From a virus, in IMG/VR virus record IMGVR_UViG_3300009149_000199, positions 1 through 28,841 of that record: a DNA stretch of 28,841 nt; one strand, 5' to 3'. The translations under genes were made by a program, and so were the position numbers. Shown one piece after another: positions 13,713-21,072 of this stretch. The first letter of the stretch is position 1, and each line of letters opens with the position of its first letter. The notes under the pieces are model-generated. The model saw nothing but the letters and a program-made list of their open reading frames with translations, did no database searches and was not told where the DNA came from.

Positions 13713-14016
13713 CACATTTGCACAAAATGCTGTAAAGCTTAATAAAGGTGATATAAGTCCTCATGATGGAATCCTCCTCACTACAGAAAGAGCTGAGAAA
13801 GCAATGAAAGCAGAGAAAAGAGAACTAGTACTGAGTGATCTTAGAATTACTCATGAAGAGTTAATTCAGTATCACAAAGAAGATGCTAGAATGCAACGTA
13901 GAAAGCTCTCAGAAGCAAAGTTTAAGAGTTTCTGGGTATCGACAGGTTACTTTATAATTGGTGTTTTAGTTACAGGATTTGCATTTAAAGTTAATCAGAA
14001 AATAGGAGATATTTAA
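13666..14016 (+). CDS. Exported protein with C-terminal membrane segment, possible spanin-like
   Basis: 116 residues, start behind AGGGAGATAGAGA. Residues 1-19 are a signal peptide (MKILPMTILWIILINSTFA then QNA). The segment KLNKGDISPHDGILLTTERAEK (24-45) matches a motif I know from envelope proteins of phages, followed by a 50-residue helical stretch and a membrane helix FWVSTGYFIIGVLVTGFAF near the end. It is thus periplasmic with C-terminal anchoring. Overlap with the anchored coiled-coil gene supports a shared envelope role such as lysis. This remains an inference. Confidence 0.6.
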   Translation: MKILPMTILWIILINSTFAQNAVKLNKGDISPHDGILLTTERAEKAMKAEKRELVLSDLRITHEELIQYHKEDARMQRRKLSEAKFKSFWVSTGYFIIGVLVTGFAFKVNQKIGDI

Positions 14017-14285
14017 TGAAAATAGAACATTTAGCGTTAGTTATGTATGGAATAATAGTCCTAATCGGAGTAGTTGCATTTAAGATGCAGAGTAAAACTA
14101 GAGCAAATAAATCATTGCAAACTAAGATTAAAAGAAAGAATAATATGGGCATAGATACGTACTTAGTTCCTTATGGTTCTAATATAATTTTTAAGTACAT
14201 CTCTGTAGAAGGGAAAGTATTTTACGATAGGACGAATAACACAATAATAGATGGAAATGATCTAGTAGAATTGGGAGATTTATAA
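14016..14285 (+). CDS. Single-span membrane protein
   Basis: 89 residues coupled by TAATG to the exported protein. Residues 5-24 form a membrane helix (HLALVMYGIIVLIGVVAFKM) followed by a basic stretch (KTRANKSLQTKIKRKN), so the C-terminal domain is probably cytoplasmic. That domain looks beta-rich (NIIFKYISVEGKVFYD). A part of the same envelope cluster. Function unknown. Confidence 0.65.
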   Translation: MKIEHLALVMYGIIVLIGVVAFKMQSKTRANKSLQTKIKRKNNMGIDTYLVPYGSNIIFKYISVEGKVFYDRTNNTIIDGNDLVELGDL

Positions 14286-14548
14286 TGGATAAAAAAGCAA
14301 GATTACTAGAAATTGTCATGGAGCTTCAAGAATTGTACCCTCATTTAGATAGACTGATGGTAAACGACATAGATCATCCTAACTCTATCATAGTAACGTC
14401 AGGAGAGAGATTGGAACAACTTGCCTCGGAAGAGGGTATCGAACTTGACTATAGTGATAATTTCTTTGACGAAGAAAGCGAGGAAGCTCTGATGTCTCTC
14501 ATAGGTTATGACGGAGATGATGATGAGGGTGGAGGGTTTATACAATGA
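14285..14548 (+). CDS. Acidic hypothetical protein
   Basis: 87 residues, TAATG-coupled at its start. Very acidic C-terminus (YDGDDDEGGG). No membrane segment or motif. It overlaps the next gene by 4 bases. Function unknown. Confidence 0.65.
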   Translation: MDKKARLLEIVMELQELYPHLDRLMVNDIDHPNSIIVTSGERLEQLASEEGIELDYSDNFFDEESEEALMSLIGYDGDDDEGGGFIQ

Positions 14549-14844
14549 TACTAAGTAACTCAGCAAAATGTTTACTGTGCGGAGATGAGATATTCTCAGC
14601 GAGTAGTCACGACTTTACAGAATGTTCTTGTGGCAACATATTCGTAGATGGAGGGATGTCCTACATACGACATGGATATAAGTCCAGTGAATCATATATG
14701 AACTTATCTATCGAAATAAGTGAACTTGAATTTGAGATGTGTATGAGTGCATTAGACTGGTGCGATGAGACTAGAAGAAACAATCTAGGAAGAGTATGTG
14801 CTATATTTAGAGCACTAAGGGATAGTGGGCATTTAGATGAATAA
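14545..14844 (+). CDS. Zinc-ribbon phage protein (DUF7695-like)
   Basis: 99 residues. The N-terminus has the pattern AKCLLCGDEIFS ... HDFTECSCGNIFVDGG ... YIRHG, that is CxxC and CxC pairs with a conserved HDF and VDGG, which I recognise as a common short phage zinc-ribbon family. The second half (EISELEFEMCMSALDW) is helical and appears to be an added domain. Probably binds zinc. Role unknown. Confidence 0.75.
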   Translation: MILSNSAKCLLCGDEIFSASSHDFTECSCGNIFVDGGMSYIRHGYKSSESYMNLSIEISELEFEMCMSALDWCDETRRNNLGRVCAIFRALRDSGHLDE

Positions 14845-15097
14845 TAAATTAATAGGCTACGATGAAGCTGTTGGAATGATACAGGACCTTGAGAAACAGC
14901 AGAAAGTTAATAAGAGAAGAAGACGATCGCTTGGTCAAATAAGAAGATCTAATTCACAATCACTGGTAGAACTTACTAAGAAAGAGATTAACATACTTCT
15001 ATCGCTAATTCACGCACATAAACAAGCTAGAAAGCTACATAAAGAAGCTAGACACTATAAAGATATTGCATTAAGCGGATGGGAAGCGGATGATTAA
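14837..15097 (+). CDS. Basic helical hypothetical protein
   Basis: 86 residues, 8-base overlap with the previous gene. A strongly basic stretch KQQKVNKRRRRSLGQIRR (21-38) is followed by two helices containing HAHKQARKLHKEARHY. The composition suggests nucleic-acid binding. No family is recognised. Confidence 0.65.
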   Translation: MNNKLIGYDEAVGMIQDLEKQQKVNKRRRRSLGQIRRSNSQSLVELTKKEINILLSLIHAHKQARKLHKEARHYKDIALSGWEADD

Positions 15098-15326
15098 TCT
15101 TATATCTGGAGGACATTGGTCCGAGAAAGGGTATTGTTATAGTATCTATATGATAATACCAAGTTTCACTATAAATAAAACAATAAGTATAGACAGTAGT
15201 GAGCATAAATCAATTAAATTGAGTTTTCCTTCAAAAATAGTCTTGACAACAAATTCACTTTACTTTAATATGGTATGTAGTATTCTTGGGTTCGGCTTCG
15301 GTCTAGAGATCCAAAGTAAAAGTTAA
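15090..15326 (+). CDS. Hypothetical 78-residue protein
   Basis: 8-base overlap with the previous gene. Beta-rich and Ser/Ile-rich (YSIYMIIPSFTINKTISIDSS); Ile and Ser content is unlike the Lys/Glu-rich neighbours. A promoter-like sequence lies inside its 3' half. Function unknown. The coding call rests on overlap and frame length. Confidence 0.55.
   Translation: MINLISGGHWSEKGYCYSIYMIIPSFTINKTISIDSSEHKSIKLSFPSKIVLTTNSLYFNMVCSILGFGFGLEIQSKS
15243..15271 (+). promoter_or_regulatory. Candidate promoter for the A1-like gene
   Basis: TTGACA (15243-15248), 17-base spacer, TAATAT (15266-15271): perfect -35 and 4-of-6 -10. The predicted start near 15278 lies about 60 bases before the metallophosphoesterase gene. 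It sits inside the preceding small gene. Confidence 0.55.
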
Positions 15327-15339
15327 CATTGGAGTTACA

Positions 15340-17190
15340 ATGAGTAGTAGTTTAAAAAACATTAAATCTAGATTCTTAGAAACAATAGTTGAAGTTTCTG
15401 AAATCACTTCTATTCCTATAGAGGATATTACTAGAGAAGATTATGTTAGAATTTCCGTAGATTGTGATCTTCTAGGAAGACTGAACAAAGAAGAATTAAA
15501 TCTTATGGGAGGGTTTTCTTTTTTAAAAGAGACTCTATTTGAGATAAAAACTCTCAAGAAAGCTCAAAAGCTGCAAGAAGAAGCAGAGACTACTCAGAAG
15601 ATTTACGATTTTATAGTGGAAACATTTATAGAAATATCTCAGAAGTCTGGGTTCTTACCAACGGTTAATGAATTAATACATCAAGGTATTTCTAATAAGA
15701 TGGTAAAGGACCATTTTGGATCTTACAAGAGGTTATATAAAGTAGCAAAAGAAACAGCAGGAGATACTTTATCTAACTTCATCACAGAACATTCTTTTTC
15801 TAAAGAAAAAAGAGATAATACTAAAAAAGCAGTAAAAAAACATAAAAAGTTTGTAGTTACTACTGCTGTTTCTGGAAAACCTGTAGATTCGGATTTTCTC
15901 AAGTCATTAGAGAATTACGCAGAAAAAAACAAAGCAGCTATAATGATAATGCCTTGTCAAGATGTGTCTAAAAGAAATAAAGAATTTCAATGGGAGCTTC
16001 ATCCGTCATTAGCTAATCATCATATTATATTTGAAGATGTTTATCTAAATGAAAAAATACATCTAAGTAGTATATTAGTAAGTGCTAAACAAATACACCC
16101 TCTCACAGGTCTTGATAGATTAGCCCAAAGAAAGGGAAGTATGGTTCTTGCCTCTCCTAAACAGGATTTAAAGTTCGTGGCAAATTCAAACAAAAAACTA
16201 CCAAAAGCTCTTATGACAACTGGAGCTTTAACTGTACCAGATTATTTTGAAGATTTCTATATGTCGAAAAGAACATCTTATCTAGCAGAATTTGACCATG
16301 TACTAGGTGCTATTATTGTGGAGATCGTTGATGATAAGTTGTATCACTTTAGACAATTACAATCAGGAGATTTAGGAGAAGTTACAGATCTTGGTAGACA
16401 ATATAACCCTGACGGATCTGTTAACAATGTAGACTGTATAGCAGTTTTCGGAGATACTCACATTGGAGCACATGATAAACTGGTCAATAATGAACTTATG
16501 AAATTAAGTAAATTAGTAAGAGTTAAAGAGGCTGTTTTTCATGATATTTTCGACGGAAGATTTAACAATCACCATGATGAAGGTAAACCTATAACTAAGG
16601 CTAAAATAGCAGAAAAAGGTCAAAATAGCTTAAAAAAAGAAGGAGAACTTGTTTCTAGTTTTCTTAATAAATGGTCAGATAAACTGGATAAACTTACTAT
16701 TGTAAAATCTAATCATGATGAAGTTCTTGATAGATTCTTAAACTCTCCTAGATTTGTATTTGATTCAATAAACTTAAGACTGTCTTGTGAGCTTGTATTA
16801 GATATGTTAGACGATAAAGACCCTTTAAAGTCTCTGATCGTAGATAAAATTTCATTAAAAAGTCCAGAAAAAGTAAACTGGCTAGAAAGAGATGAAGATT
16901 ATAAGGTATTTAAGTCGGAATTGAGCTGCCATGGTGACTTGGGAGCGAATGGATCTAGAGGATCTTTAAAATCATTAGAAAAAGCATATAACAATGCAAT
17001 AGTGGGACATTCTCATACAGCAGGGATATTGAGAGGAGTAAAGCAAGTAGGGACTTCTAGTTTGTTAAAATTAGGGTATAATAGAGGTCCTAGCTCTTGG
17101 ACTCAAACAGCTTGTATAGAATACCCTAATGGGTCTTTTCAGTTAATTAATTTTATAAAAAAAGACGGGAAAGTGATTTGGAAACTTTAA
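15340..17190 (+). CDS. Large metallophosphoesterase, T5 A1-like
   Basis: 616 residues. The last 260 residues carry every calcineurin-type metal motif: GDTHIGAHD (D372, H374), HDIFDG (402-406 region), NHDE (N458, H459), SCHGD (H531) and GHSH (H557, H559). The N-terminal 360 residues are helical with an HTH-like stretch (GFLPTVNELIHQGISNKMVKDHFGSYKRLYK). This architecture and length match phage proteins related to T5 A1, a metallophosphatase with nuclease function needed for host DNA breakdown and DNA transfer. The A1 link is by family resemblance. Its target here could be host DNA or a nucleotide signal. Its own promoter seems to precede it. Confidence 0.75.
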   Translation: MSSSLKNIKSRFLETIVEVSEITSIPIEDITREDYVRISVDCDLLGRLNKEELNLMGGFSFLKETLFEIKTLKKAQKLQEEAETTQKIYDFIVETFIEISQKSGFLPTVNELIHQGISNKMVKDHFGSYKRLYKVAKETAGDTLSNFITEHSFSKEKRDNTKKAVKKHKKFVVTTAVSGKPVDSDFLKSLENYAEKNKAAIMIMPCQDVSKRNKEFQWELHPSLANHHIIFEDVYLNEKIHLSSILVSAKQIHPLTGLDRLAQRKGSMVLASPKQDLKFVANSNKKLPKALMTTGALTVPDYFEDFYMSKRTSYLAEFDHVLGAIIVEIVDDKLYHFRQLQSGDLGEVTDLGRQYNPDGSVNNVDCIAVFGDTHIGAHDKLVNNELMKLSKLVRVKEAVFHDIFDGRFNNHHDEGKPITKAKIAEKGQNSLKKEGELVSSFLNKWSDKLDKLTIVKSNHDEVLDRFLNSPRFVFDSINLRLSCELVLDMLDDKDPLKSLIVDKISLKSPEKVNWLERDEDYKVFKSELSCHGDLGANGSRGSLKSLEKAYNNAIVGHSHTAGILRGVKQVGTSSLLKLGYNRGPSSWTQTACIEYPNGSFQLINFIKKDGKVIWKL

Positions 17191-17207
17191 ATTTATAAAG
17201 AGGTAAT

Positions 17208-17777
17208 ATGTCAGATAAATTAAAGGACTACATAGATCAATTTCACGATCATGATGTATTCATACCAACCAAAACTATAAATCTTTCTGGTGACGTTGAC
17301 GAGGACCTATATAACACTGCTCTCTGTAACCTCCACAGTCTTGATTCTACGCATGGGGAGATAACTATCAAGTTGATGTCTGACGGAGGATCTGTATCGA
17401 TCGCTAGAGGCATTTACGACCTCATAGTGTCCTGTAAAAATCGTGTTAGGATAATCACCTATGGAGAAGTTTCTAGTGCAGGGACAATAATACTTCAAGC
17501 TGCAGATCTTAGAGTTATGTCTAAAAACAGCAAATTGATGCTCCATATAGGAAGCGAAGGTGTACCTAGTGATCATCCTAGAAATGTAGATAAGGTCTAT
17601 GAGCAGCACCGGATTGATGAAAAATGGATAGAAGACATTTATATTGTAAGAATAAAAGAAAAAAAGAAAAGATACACTAGACAACAGTTAAAAAATCTGC
17701 TAACATGGGATACGAGTCTCAATCCAAAAGAAGCTTTGGAGTTGGGGATTATAGACGAGATTGGTGAAATACAGTAA
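17208..17777 (+). CDS. ClpP-like serine protease, cytoplasmic
   Basis: 189 residues without a signal peptide. ClpP/crotonase-fold landmarks: INLSGDVDEDLYN at the start, KLMSDGGSVSIARGIYDLI (55-73), nucleophile S90 in GEVSSAGTIIL, H113 in LMLHIGS and D168 in TWDTSLNPKEALELGIIDEI. All three catalytic residues are in ClpP positions. Phage ClpP-like proteins often act as prohead proteases, but no capsid gene is nearby, so cleavage of other host or phage proteins is also possible. No ClpX/ClpA-like chaperone is encoded in the window. Confidence 0.85.
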   Translation: MSDKLKDYIDQFHDHDVFIPTKTINLSGDVDEDLYNTALCNLHSLDSTHGEITIKLMSDGGSVSIARGIYDLIVSCKNRVRIITYGEVSSAGTIILQAADLRVMSKNSKLMLHIGSEGVPSDHPRNVDKVYEQHRIDEKWIEDIYIVRIKEKKKRYTRQQLKNLLTWDTSLNPKEALELGIIDEIGEIQ

Positions 17778-17789
17778 TGGAGGATAGGA

Positions 17790-18074
17790 ATGAGTAATTG
17801 TTTAATCACAGGCAAAGAGACTAAAGACAAAATTAAAAATGTTCCAGTATCTAGAGAAGGAAGAGAACTTCTTAAACAAATAACAGAGAGTCATAATGAA
17901 AAGATATTTGAAGTATATAAGAAAAAGAATAACGAAGCAAACAATGGTATCGATCTAGATGAGAAGACGCTTAGAAACTTTGCTCCTAAATTATCAACAA
18001 AAAGAATCATATCTCTTCTTCTTGAGGATGAAAAAGACATCATTGAAACTAGAGATGAGATTTTAGGAGCTTAG
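17790..18074 (+). CDS. Hypothetical 94-residue phage protein
   Basis: ATG with AGGAT 4 to 8 bases upstream. The N-terminus SNCLITGKETKDKIKNVPVSREGRELLKQI resembles the opening of several short phage proteins ('C-x-ITGK-T-x-N-P-SR'), and the rest is helical and charged. Function unknown. Confidence 0.65.
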   Translation: MSNCLITGKETKDKIKNVPVSREGRELLKQITESHNEKIFEVYKKKNNEANNGIDLDEKTLRNFAPKLSTKRIISLLLEDEKDIIETRDEILGA

Positions 18075-18075
18075 T

Positions 18076-18423
18076 ATGTACCAAGATAATGAAACACTCA
18101 TAACCACATTTCCTATTGGTAAAGAAGACATTGATAGTTATATTCCTAAAGGGACTACCGTAAAGTATATAAAGGTAATCCCTAACGATAACGACCTAGC
18201 TATGTCTATGATCGCTATAGAATATGGAGATAAAACTTTGATGACACTAGAGACTAATGTTAAAGTAAAGAGTTGGTGGAGAAGACGTAAGGCTTTTAAG
18301 CAGTTCAATAAGCAGATGATGATCAACAACCCTAGATTGCGCAGATATCACACTAATCCAATACTTAAGTTATATTACAGAACTTATTACTTTATTGTAG
18401 ATAACTTTGGAGAGAAAAAATGA
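18076..18423 (+). CDS. Hypothetical 115-residue basic protein
   Basis: Begins one base after the previous stop. The N-terminal half is mixed alpha/beta; the C-terminal half is very basic and aromatic (KSWWRRRKAFKQFNKQMM, YYRTYYFIVDNF), suggesting membrane-surface or nucleic-acid contact. It overlaps the next gene by 4 bases. Confidence 0.65.
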   Translation: MYQDNETLITTFPIGKEDIDSYIPKGTTVKYIKVIPNDNDLAMSMIAIEYGDKTLMTLETNVKVKSWWRRRKAFKQFNKQMMINNPRLRRYHTNPILKLYYRTYYFIVDNFGEKK

Positions 18424-18575
18424 GCAAGTTTGCAGTTGGAGATAGAATTATTTTAATCATTTTAACTTTATTATTATTTGCGTTTATTACAGGGCGCATG
18501 TCTGATAATAATAATCAGAGGGACATTCAATTAGACCGTTTAGAGAAAATTTTGAAGGATGAGAAATGCGCTTAA
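18420..18575 (+). CDS. 51-residue single-span membrane protein
   Basis: ATGA-coupled start. Residues 9-24 are a membrane helix (RIILIILTLLLFAFIT) followed by a polar, helical tail (NNNQRDIQLDRLEKILKDEK). The coding 3' end is part of a 102-base repeat shared with 21048-21149. The next small membrane peptide overlaps it by 10 bases. Confidence 0.6.
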   Translation: MSKFAVGDRIILIILTLLLFAFITGRMSDNNNQRDIQLDRLEKILKDEKCA

Positions 18576-18646
18576 CCAATCTATTAATATTAACCGCTGT
18601 AGGTTTTGCGATAATATACAGCATAGGAGCAAGTTATTATGTCTAA
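18545..18646 (+). repeat. 102-base direct repeat, copy 1
   Basis: Nearly identical (5 mismatches in 102) to 21048-21149, same orientation. It spans the last codons of the upstream gene (LKDEK), a whole 26-residue membrane-peptide gene, a GGAG ribosome site and the start ATGTCTAA of the following gene. The genes on either side of the two copies are otherwise unrelated. Confidence 0.9.
18566..18646 (+). CDS. 26-residue membrane peptide, copy 1 of a duplicated gene
   Basis: MRLTNLLILTAVGFAIIYSI... is almost entirely hydrophobic and long enough for one membrane span. The copy at 21069 differs at one residue only, while two codons differ silently, which suggests selection on the peptide. The stop overlaps the next gene's ATG by 8 bases. 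It is preceded by AAGGATGAG as a ribosome site. Function unknown. Holin-like, antiholin or superinfection roles are possible. Confidence 0.6.
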   Translation: MRLTNLLILTAVGFAIIYSIGASYYV

Positions 18647-18905
18647 GAAACTAGAGATTGATGTATGGGCAACAGTAAATGGTCTACATACTATTCAAGG
18701 TATTGACGATATTGTTGGGGATGTTATGTATAGACATAATGAAAAATACTTCAGAGCAAAGTTAATCATAGATATTCCAGAGCGTGAGAAGATGTTAGGT
18801 GAATATGAAGTTTTAGATGTTGTTCTTAGAGCATTAAATGGAGGTTACGAGTATAAAGAGCTATCAGAGTTAATCGTAGAAGAACTATTTGGAGATATAA
18901 AATGA
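18639..18905 (+). CDS. Hypothetical 88-residue protein downstream of repeat copy 1
   Basis: Its ATG lies within the repeat, with GGAGCAAG as ribosome site. Acidic alpha/beta protein (LEIDVWATVNGLHTIQGIDD; YRHNEKYFRAKLIIDI). No family recognised. Its first three residues (MSK) are shared with the gene after repeat copy 2. Confidence 0.65.
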   Translation: MSKKLEIDVWATVNGLHTIQGIDDIVGDVMYRHNEKYFRAKLIIDIPEREKMLGEYEVLDVVLRALNGGYEYKELSELIVEELFGDIK

Positions 18906-18925
18906 GTATTTCGTAAGGGGAAGTT

Positions 18926-19240
18926 ATGCTAATTAGACAATACAGCAGTATTAGTGTTAATTCTGGGAGTATCATTGAATTTGATGACGATCCAGGTGTA
19001 AAATACAAAGTTATCTCTTGTATAAGTCTAGAGTTACTTGACAAAGCAGGGTACCAATTAAACTTAAGGAGAATTTTGCAAAGTAGTTGAAGAGTCGGAT
19101 GTAAAAGTCATACTTTTAGTGAGTGGGAAGCTCATATTAAAAGCGATGAAACATATATTAGTGAATGTAGTGACGAACAATCATATAAAGATATGATAAA
19201 AATGATTAAAAGAATTATAAAAATGAACAAGAAGGATTAG
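18926..19240 (+). pseudogene. Gene interrupted by an in-frame TGA
   Basis: ATG 18926 behind GGGGAAG opens a frame of 54 residues ending KAGYQLNLRRILQSS, stopped by TGA at 19088-19090. The same frame continues open for 49 more codons to TAG 19238-19240 with protein-like content (GCKSHTFSEWEAHIKSDE) but has no start codon of its own near the stop. Together they make a 104-codon gene broken by one nonsense codon. TGA is an ordinary stop for many neighbours, so this is a mutation, readthrough or a sequence error. Function unknown. Confidence 0.6.
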
Positions 19241-19242
19241 TA

Positions 19243-19515
19243 GTGGAAAGATTCTTAAAAGATTACTTGTACTATAAATTAAGCCCTTATCTATATGAAT
19301 ACGATTGCGAAGGAATTGTGGATTTTAGTGATGATTCTAAATGGATAGAGATTGATGAAGGTGATACAGGTAGAAGAATGAATATGTATTCGATTAAAAT
19401 AGAATGGATAGTTCAAGGTAAGCAAGAAGCTCGTGAACAACTTAGTAGATCAAAGTACAGAAGACTATGTAAAAGAGTAGATGCAAGATTTAGAAAATTA
19501 AATAGGAGTTTATAA
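19243..19515 (+). CDS. Hypothetical 90-residue protein
   Basis: GTG start at 19243 with GAAGGA 7-12 bases upstream. The N-terminal half is acidic and Tyr-rich (YLYYKLSPYLYEYDCEG); the C-terminal half is basic (SRSKYRRLCKRVDARFRKLNR). Coupled by TAATG to the next gene. No family recognised. Confidence 0.65.
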   Translation: MERFLKDYLYYKLSPYLYEYDCEGIVDFSDDSKWIEIDEGDTGRRMNMYSIKIEWIVQGKQEAREQLSRSKYRRLCKRVDARFRKLNRSL

Positions 19516-19853
19516 TGGAGCCCAAGAAATACAACGACAACAAACCAATGATGTCACTAATCAGACCAGAATTCCAATTAGATCTTGCAAGGGCTCTCAC
19601 ATATGGGTATACTAAGTATGGCGAGCAAAGAGGCGATATTCAGAACTATTTAAAAGGTGATGGATTTCATTACAGCACAATACTGGATAGTCTCCAGAGG
19701 CATTTAAACGCATTTCAGAGTGGTATAGACATTGATGAGGAGAGTGGATTGAATCACTTGTCTTTGGCTGCAGCTAATCTGATGTTTTTGCATACATATC
19801 AAAATAGTGGTAAGGGTACTGATGATAGAGTTAACATAAAGGAATTGAAATGA
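19515..19853 (+). CDS. dATP/dGTP diphosphohydrolase N-terminal-type protein (DUF5664)
   Basis: 112 residues. The pattern KYNDNKPMMSLIRPEFQLD ... ALTYGYTKYGE ... DSLQRHLNAFQSGIDIDEESGLNHLSLAAANLMFLH is the signature of this phage family, an all-alpha MazG-like fold. The conserved acidic and His residues (E/D in IDEESGLNH) would bind metal. Members hydrolyse dNTPs or are linked to dNTP control in phages. Substrate here is unknown, and no PurZ-type gene is in the window to suggest base Z. It overlaps the next gene by 4 bases. Confidence 0.8.
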   Translation: MEPKKYNDNKPMMSLIRPEFQLDLARALTYGYTKYGEQRGDIQNYLKGDGFHYSTILDSLQRHLNAFQSGIDIDEESGLNHLSLAAANLMFLHTYQNSGKGTDDRVNIKELK

Positions 19854-20092
19854 AAAGAAGCGAAATGATTAAAGTTATGTTAGAATCATATTGTAAGGAG
19901 ATTCCATACAATGATGATGGAGGAGTTCAATTAATGTTGAAACTTGAGAGAATATTGACTGATATAGAAGAAGCTGGGATACTACCTCCTTTAACTGAAT
20001 CTGGAAAACAAGACTTCTATACATCAGACAGAGCTGCTCTAGATATATCTAGAGTACATAAAGTTCATGTATGGGAGCCCGAAGATGGATAG
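19850..20092 (+). CDS. MKRSE-family small phage protein, copy 3
   Basis: 80 residues, ATGA-coupled to the dNTP hydrolase gene with AAAGGAA upstream. MKRSEMIKVMLESY at the start, EEAGILPP near the middle and HVWEPEDG at the end match the copies at 13032 and 13307 about 6.5 kb away. This copy fits the common form of the family best. Function unknown. Confidence 0.75.
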   Translation: MKRSEMIKVMLESYCKEIPYNDDGGVQLMLKLERILTDIEEAGILPPLTESGKQDFYTSDRAALDISRVHKVHVWEPEDG

Positions 20093-20294
20093 TCTATTCT
20101 GTATAACAACAATGCTACTCAATCTATCAAGTGAACCAATGTTCGATGATAAAAGAGATAACAAGGCACTTGTAAGAGCATCTTATGTATGTTATAATGA
20201 CGATAGATACAAAGACCAACCATGCTTGAAATATTTTATTAAGAGTGACGTAGGTGTTTATAATGTGATCTGTGGATTTAAGGAGAAGAGATGA
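20085..20294 (+). CDS. Hypothetical 69-residue protein
   Basis: ATG 20085 is chosen because GGGAG precedes it. An in-frame ATG at 20067 has no site. The product contains VRASYVCYNDDRYKDQP and four Cys. Overlaps neighbours by 8 and 4 bases, consistent with the packed operon. No family recognised. Confidence 0.6.
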   Translation: MDSLFCITTMLLNLSSEPMFDDKRDNKALVRASYVCYNDDRYKDQPCLKYFIKSDVGVYNVICGFKEKR

Positions 20295-20452
20295 AAGGTT
20301 ATCTAATTATATCTTGGAACCCCTGGGATTGTGAAATTACATATAAAAAGGTGTTCCTAAGTAAAGAAGAAGCTGATGAGTATGTAAAGAAATATATATT
20401 TAATATGTCAGTACAAGAAGAATTAGAGATAATTGAGGTAGAGGTAGGATGA
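20291..20452 (+). CDS. 53-residue hypothetical protein
   Basis: AAGGAGAAG before the ATG, and both ends are ATGA-coupled. Short alpha/beta protein: GYLIISWNPWDCEITYKKVF, then a helix SKEEADEYVKKYIF and a final strand. Resembles the many small single-domain phage proteins of unknown role. Confidence 0.65.
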   Translation: MKGYLIISWNPWDCEITYKKVFLSKEEADEYVKKYIFNMSVQEELEIIEVEVG

Positions 20453-21072
20453 ACAATAGCAAAGCAATATATTTCACATCAGATCAACATTTTGGGCATG
20501 CTAACTCAATAAAGTTTGACAATAGACCTTTTCGTGATTTAGAACATATGCATAGAGTTCTGATAAATAACTACAATGCAGTTGTTCCTGAGAATGGAGT
20601 ATGTTATATTCTAGGTGATTTTAGTATGATGACTTCTGATAAAATAAAAGAGATAGTATCGCAGTTAAATGGTACTAAGGTGTTTGTTTTAGGAAACCAT
20701 GACAAGAAACACACTTCAATGTATAACATCGGATTTGATGTTGTAGTTAACTCAATTGACTTATATATAGCAGGAGAACGTGTTACAATAAGCCATTGTC
20801 CTTTACGTGGGATTAAACGTGAGGATGTTACTGGAATGAAAGGAGCAGTTGAAGGAGATAATTGGCATGGAGAATCTAGGCATTTACAGTTCAGTGTAGA
20901 GAATCAAGGGCAATTCTGCCTTCATGGACATCTTCATGCACCAAATGGAGGGAAGTCAAGTGTGAAGCAAGGAAGACAGTGGGATATAGGCGTTTGTGGT
21001 AATAATTACACTCCCATAAATATAAGTAAGATAGAATCGTGGATAGCGAAAACTTTGAAGGATGAGAAATGA
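20449..21072 (+). CDS. Small metallophosphoesterase
   Basis: 207 residues. All motifs of the calcineurin-like superfamily are present: SDQHFGHAN (D12, H14), LGDFSM, GNHDKK, SHCPLRG and HGHLHAPNG. Length and the 'FTSDQHFGHANSIKFDNRPF' opening match a widespread phage and bacterial phosphoesterase family of about 180-210 residues. The substrate is not known. It is a second phosphoesterase, distinct from the A1-like protein. Its 3' end encodes LKDEK within repeat copy 2. Confidence 0.88.
   Translation: MNNSKAIYFTSDQHFGHANSIKFDNRPFRDLEHMHRVLINNYNAVVPENGVCYILGDFSMMTSDKIKEIVSQLNGTKVFVLGNHDKKHTSMYNIGFDVVVNSIDLYIAGERVTISHCPLRGIKREDVTGMKGAVEGDNWHGESRHLQFSVENQGQFCLHGHLHAPNGGKSSVKQGRQWDIGVCGNNYTPINISKIESWIAKTLKDEK

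Noticed and set aside
17307-17684. 125-residue minus-strand ORF over the ClpP-like gene
   Set aside because: Antisense shadow of a gene with an intact catalytic triad.
18902-18916. Tiny ATG-started frame of four codons after the 18639 gene
   Set aside because: Too short to support; ATGA overlap alone can arise by chance.
19038-19066. TTGACA-like box within the interrupted gene
   Set aside because: No acceptable -10 box lies 15-19 bases downstream.
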